From Hellea balneolensis (GTDB taxonomy: Bacteria; Pseudomonadota; Alphaproteobacteria; Caulobacterales; Maricaulaceae), in NCBI GenBank assembly GCA_003233025.1, contig QIKS01000049.1, positions 1-9,607 on the forward strand: DNA of 9,607 nt, read 5' to 3'. The translations under genes were made by a program, and so were the position numbers. Shown here in pieces: positions 6,854 through 9,607 of the stretch (positions are counted from its first letter, which is position 1; each line of letters opens with the position of its first letter). Under the pieces are notes generated by a model. That model had not been told where the DNA came from and made no database searches. It was given only the letters and a program-made list of their open reading frames with translations.

Positions 6854-6888
6854 AAAACCCTGATTTTACTTAGTAATTTCAGGATTTT
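6854..6888. promoter_or_regulatory. 35-nt imperfect palindrome, candidate oriT or MobC binding site
   Basis: Arms at 6854-6870 and 6872-6888 around one T match at 14 of 17 positions when one is complemented. The right arm read on the minus strand contains ATCCTG (6885-6880), the core left of the nick in IncP/MOBP origins (ATCCTG then C or another base). The left arm carries CCCTG in the same setting. It lies 45 nt before a mobC gene, the usual place for an oriT. An operator for autoregulation of the mob operon is an alternative; both roles may coexist. Confidence 0.45.
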
Positions 6889-6932
6889 TGCGTTTGGCAT
6901 CTTTGGTTTGATCGTTGGTTGGAGAGCTAATG

Positions 6933-7385
6933 ATGAACAAAGAAAGCTACGGCAAAAGAATTGCGCCTTTTTCACTAAGGCTAACATTTGAAGAACGCGC
7001 TTGGTTAGAGCGCGAATCTGCTGGAATGCCTATGGGAGCATTCATCAAGTCCCGCTTATTTGGCAATGGATATAAACCCCGCAAAAAGCGTGGCAAAGCT
7101 CCTGTAAAAGATCATAAGCAATTAGCAGAACTTCTGGCCTGCCTCGGTGCTTCAAGAATTGCCAACAATCTAAATCAGCTCGCAAAATCCGCTAATTCAG
7201 GAACATTGTATTTTGATTTTGATACCAAGCGCGACATTACCCGTGCCTGTGATGATATTCGCAATATGCGCCTAATGCTCATGCGCTCATTGGGCATGAA
7301 AATACAAGAAGATCACAAACGCCCAGAAACAACTTCTCAAAGTTTTAGCCGTGCGACTTCTGACGAGCGGAGGTTCAAGTTATGA
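6933..7385 (+). CDS. mobC: Plasmid mobilization relaxosome protein, MobC-like
   Basis: A 150-residue basic DNA-binding accessory protein. In MobC-type relaxosomes such proteins bind oriT, help open the strands and improve nicking by the relaxase. Residues 10-44 (IAPFSLRLTFEERAWLERESAG..MGAFIKSRLFG) look like the ribbon-helix-helix N-terminal half. A basic linker (KPRKKRGK) leads to LGASRIANNLNQLAKSANSG (71-90), the best-conserved stretch of the family. The C-terminus is polar and probably disordered. I start at ATG 6933 because GGAGAG lies 6 nt upstream; ATG 6930 is one codon longer, and a TTG at 6915 would put that site inside the gene. The stop overlaps the relaxase start as ATGA. Codon choice leans to A/T third positions more than in the genes left of 6500, consistent with transfer. 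Confidence 0.88.
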   Translation: MNKESYGKRIAPFSLRLTFEERAWLERESAGMPMGAFIKSRLFGNGYKPRKKRGKAPVKDHKQLAELLACLGASRIANNLNQLAKSANSGTLYFDFDTKRDITRACDDIRNMRLMLMRSLGMKIQEDHKRPETTSQSFSRATSDERRFKL

Positions 7386-8698
7386 TCCTCAAAGGCTCAC
7401 AAAGAGGCGGTGCAAATCAGCTTTCGTCACATCTGCTTAATAGCAAAGACAATGATCATGTCTCTGTTTATGAGCTGCGTGGATTTGTGTCTGATGACCT
7501 GAAGGGCGCATTATCTGAAAACCATGCGATTGCAAAAGGCACCAAGTGCGAGCAATTCATGTTTTCGCTTAGTCTTAACCCACCGCAAAATGAAAATGTG
7601 AGTGAGGCTGATTTTGCTAAAACCGCAGACTTAGCAGAAGAACGGCTTGGCTTAAAAGATCAACCTCGTGCCATAGTCTTTCATGAAAAAGAAGGGCGCA
7701 GGCATGCGCATGTCGTTTGGTCAAGAATTGACCCTGAAACCATGCGGGCAATCAACCTCCCCCATTTCAAATACAAACTAACTGCACTGTCGCGTGAATT
7801 ATACCTTGAACATGGCTGGAACCTTCCTGATGGGCTTCGCCGTGACGGCGGCAAGAGTCCATTAAATTTCACATTGGAAGAATGGCAGCAAGCCAAACGT
7901 CAAAAGCTTGACCCTCGTGAAATCAAACAAGTGTTTCAGGAAACTTGGTCAAGAACGGATACTGCCAACGCCTTTAAAAATGCATTGGAAGAAAAGGGCT
8001 ATTTCCTTGCTCGCGGTGATCGGCGCGGGTTTGTTGCGCTCAATGTTGAAGGTGAAGTTTTTGCCATACCCAAATGGGTTGGAATAAAAACTAAGGAAGT
8101 CCGCGCAAAACTTGGAAAAGAATCCGAACTGGAATCTGTTGACCAAGTACGTTCCGAACTTGCGCTGAAAGTTACCGATAAAGTTACCTCTCTTATACGC
8201 GATGTAAAATCTCGCCATGATGAAGAACTGCGTCCCTTGGTGGGAGCAAAGCGGGCAATGACTAAAGCCCATCAATCCGAACGCCAGTTATTATCATCAA
8301 AGCAAGGAAAGCGCTGGAACGCCGAAAATGCCAAACGTGCAGACAAATTAAATAAAGGCCTGCGCGGTCTATGGCAAAAAGTAACGGGTAAATCACGTCA
8401 TATTCAAAAAGCTAATGAGGCTGAGGCATATCAAAGCCTCGTCAGAGATCGCACGCAACGTGACGACTTAGTATTCGCCCAGCTTAAAGAACGCCAAGTT
8501 CTTCAAAAAGACATCAATAAAATTCGCAAACGCCATGTTCAAAATCACAGGCTGCTCTCCCGTGAGGTCAGCACATATTTACGCATGCGCACTGCACAAA
8601 AAGATGTTGGCAAAGATCGTTCGCAACAACGCGAGCATCAAGAACTGCCACATATCGCGGATCGTAAAAATGATCCTTCCAACACACTCGAACCCTAA
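7382..8698 (+). CDS. Relaxase / mobilization nuclease, MOBP-type 3H family
   Basis: A 438-residue conjugative relaxase, which nicks one strand at oriT, stays bound to the 5' end and leads it into the recipient. The nuclease domain fills about residues 1-150: ILKGSQRGGANQLSSHLLN at the start, FMFSLSLNPP (59-68), and the metal-binding histidine motif FHEKEGRRHAHVVWSRID (100-117; H101, H108, H110). A second conserved block, GYFLARGDRRGFVALN (206-221), follows. The rest (about 245-438) is charged, helical and poor in motifs, as is usual for relaxase tails. The only tyrosine before the histidine motif is Y30, the natural candidate nucleophile. GGAGG (7369-7373) lies 8 nt before the ATG, and the gene overlaps mobC by 4 nt. 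It appears complete and active. It lacks a fused primase or helicase domain. Confidence 0.9.
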   Translation: MILKGSQRGGANQLSSHLLNSKDNDHVSVYELRGFVSDDLKGALSENHAIAKGTKCEQFMFSLSLNPPQNENVSEADFAKTADLAEERLGLKDQPRAIVFHEKEGRRHAHVVWSRIDPETMRAINLPHFKYKLTALSRELYLEHGWNLPDGLRRDGGKSPLNFTLEEWQQAKRQKLDPREIKQVFQETWSRTDTANAFKNALEEKGYFLARGDRRGFVALNVEGEVFAIPKWVGIKTKEVRAKLGKESELESVDQVRSELALKVTDKVTSLIRDVKSRHDEELRPLVGAKRAMTKAHQSERQLLSSKQGKRWNAENAKRADKLNKGLRGLWQKVTGKSRHIQKANEAEAYQSLVRDRTQRDDLVFAQLKERQVLQKDINKIRKRHVQNHRLLSREVSTYLRMRTAQKDVGKDRSQQREHQELPHIADRKNDPSNTLEP

Positions 8699-8709
8699 CG
8701 GAGTTTAAA

Positions 8710-9607
8710 ATGACTAAATTACTAAAACTATTATCTGCAAGCACACTGCTTGTATTCATTTCTGCATCCCCTGCGTGGGCTGGAACTAATCTTGAAGCAA
8801 TTGGTGATCAATTTGGATTGGCCTTCAGCCGCATAATTATGATCGCACTTACATTTGGAATAGGCTTTGGCCTTGGCTGGATGTTTTCACCGCGTGGCAA
8901 AACTTTTCGCAAATATGTTGGCTTGGCTATATTGGCTTTAATCGCCATCAACATGTTAACTGGAAATAGCATATTTTCACACGGAATGTCAGGCCTTATA
9001 ACTTTCATAGCCTTTTTTGTTGGTCTAAGCCTTGGTATTGGCTCTTTGATAAAAGCTGTTGGCCGTAAACCTACAACATTTGGCTCTGCTGAATGGGCAG
9101 ATATGGAGCATATCAAGCAAAATGAGCTTAATGGCACTAGCGGTTTTCGGCTCGGTACGTTTGCCACTAAGAAAGAAACTGTTGCGCTCAATTATGCGCG
9201 TGATCGGCATTTACTCACGGTTGCGCCTACTCGTTCAGGTAAAGGCACAACTGCGATTATTCCAAACCTTTTAACCTATGAAGGTTCGGTTCTGGTAATT
9301 GACCCCAAAGGTGAAAACGCGCTGATTACAGCAAAACGGCGTAAAGATATGGGGCAACAAGTCTTTATTGTTGACCCTTGGGGCATTGCAAATGATACCG
9401 ACTTCAAGACGGCTCGCTTCAATCCTTTGGATTGGCTGGTTAAAGGTGATGTTGATATTACTGAAAATGCTATGCTGCTTGCTGATGCTCTTATTGTTAA
9501 AGAAGGCAACGGCGACCAGTTTTGGGTCGAAGAGGCCAAAGCTTTATTGCAAGGCTTCATTCTCTATGTAGCAACAGAAGAAAGTGAAGAAGGACAACGC
9601 CATCTTG
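8710..9607 (+). CDS. VirD4/TraG type IV coupling protein, N-terminal part only
   Basis: The first 299 codons of a gene cut by the right edge. Coupling proteins are membrane ATPases that recruit the relaxase-DNA complex to the type IV secretion channel. Residues 1-24 look like a cleavable signal ending AWA. Hydrophobic segments follow at about 41-58, 70-86 and 94-113, then the cytosolic domain. TFGSAEWA (123-130) is the usual TraG entry motif, VAPTRSGKGTT (171-181) is Walker A (K178), and VLVIDPKGEN (194-203) is the conserved strand after it. FNPLDW (237-242) and QFWVEEAKALL (270-280) also fit the family. Walker B proper lies beyond the window. The ATG at 8710 has GGAG 6 nt upstream and is 11 nt after the relaxase stop, so it is the third gene of the operon. 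Codons favour A/T third positions. Confidence 0.93.
   Translation, partial: MTKLLKLLSASTLLVFISASPAWAGTNLEAIGDQFGLAFSRIIMIALTFGIGFGLGWMFSPRGKTFRKYVGLAILALIAINMLTGNSIFSHGMSGLITFIAFFVGLSLGIGSLIKAVGRKPTTFGSAEWADMEHIKQNELNGTSGFRLGTFATKKETVALNYARDRHLLTVAPTRSGKGTTAIIPNLLTYEGSVLVIDPKGENALITAKRRKDMGQQVFIVDPWGIANDTDFKTARFNPLDWLVKGDVDITENAMLLADALIVKEGNGDQFWVEEAKALLQGFILYVATEESEEGQRHL

Larger units (their letters stand above)
6499..6932. other. Gene-free junction between chromosomal genes and mobilization module
   Basis: About 430 nt without a credible gene between divergent transcription units. In order it contains: the leader of the lipoprotein operon (a poor -35 candidate TTGACC at 6543-6538 on the minus strand); a nested inverted repeat at 6589-6673; CTACCA at 6681-6686 like a tRNA tail; a terminator hairpin at 6696-6721; two direct repeats 60 nt apart (6721-6753 and 6781-6813); and a 35-nt palindrome at 6854-6888 just before mobC. 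Open frames across it (6545-6838 minus, 6615-6863 plus) read through these repeats and look non-coding. This density of structure is typical of an element end plus an origin of transfer, which is my inference. Confidence 0.6.

Noticed and set aside
6545..6863. Open frames on both strands (6545-6838 minus, 6615-6863 plus) as small genes
   Set aside because: They read through inverted repeats, a terminator and tRNA-like repeats, have no convincing ribosome site, and their products show only repeat-derived similarity to each other.
6841..6920. Sigma-70 promoter for the mob operon (TATATA at 6843 or TAGTAAT at 6871)
   Set aside because: No -35 element at an acceptable distance from either candidate; the promoter remains unidentified.

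Overview
The window looks like alphaproteobacterial chromosome, probably from a marine or free-living lineage, with the start of a mobile element at its right end. The taxonomic call is inferred from the protein families (a carboxypeptidase Q-like M28 enzyme, a small glycosyltransferase with an MKWG start and PTPWIGEHW end, and a MOBP relaxase/MobC pair of a type common in alphaproteobacterial mobile elements). No rRNA or complete tRNA is present to confirm it.

Region 1 (1-5089) is metabolic and envelope DNA. Two minus-strand genes form a tight pair: a membrane-anchored M28 carboxypeptidase (197-1666), then, one base after its stop, an exported M20D amidohydrolase that runs off the left edge. 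Divergent from them is a second M28 peptidase, a lipoprotein (1834-3501). It is followed on the same strand by two glycosyltransferase-like genes (3531-4259 and 4256-5074) that overlap by 4 nt and use TTG and GTG starts. The three peptidases together suggest breakdown of peptides or acylated amino acids outside the cytoplasm. The glycosyltransferases probably act on a surface glycan, but their substrate cannot be read from the sequence.

Region 2 (5090-6498, minus strand) is a two-gene operon of paralogous lipoproteins with a PEGA-like domain. The genes overlap by 4 nt (ATGA) and share a C-x(3-4)-TPC cysteine pair.

Region 3 (6499-6932) is a gene-free junction of about 430 nt packed with structure. 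It holds a nested inverted repeat with tRNA T-loop-like arms, a strong bidirectional terminator hairpin, two direct repeats 60 nt apart that begin with what looks like the antisense of an initiator-tRNA 3' end, and a 35-nt imperfect palindrome carrying ATCCTG, the core of MOBP nic sites. I read it as an element boundary plus a candidate oriT.

Region 4 (6933-9607, plus strand) is a mobilization/conjugation operon: a MobC-like relaxosome protein, a MOBP-type 3H relaxase and a VirD4/TraG coupling protein cut by the right edge. MobC should bind at oriT, the relaxase should nick and pilot the strand, and the coupling protein should pass it to a type IV secretion channel. No integrase, replication gene or mating-pair gene is visible, so the element could be an integrative conjugative element, a mobilizable element or an integrated plasmid.
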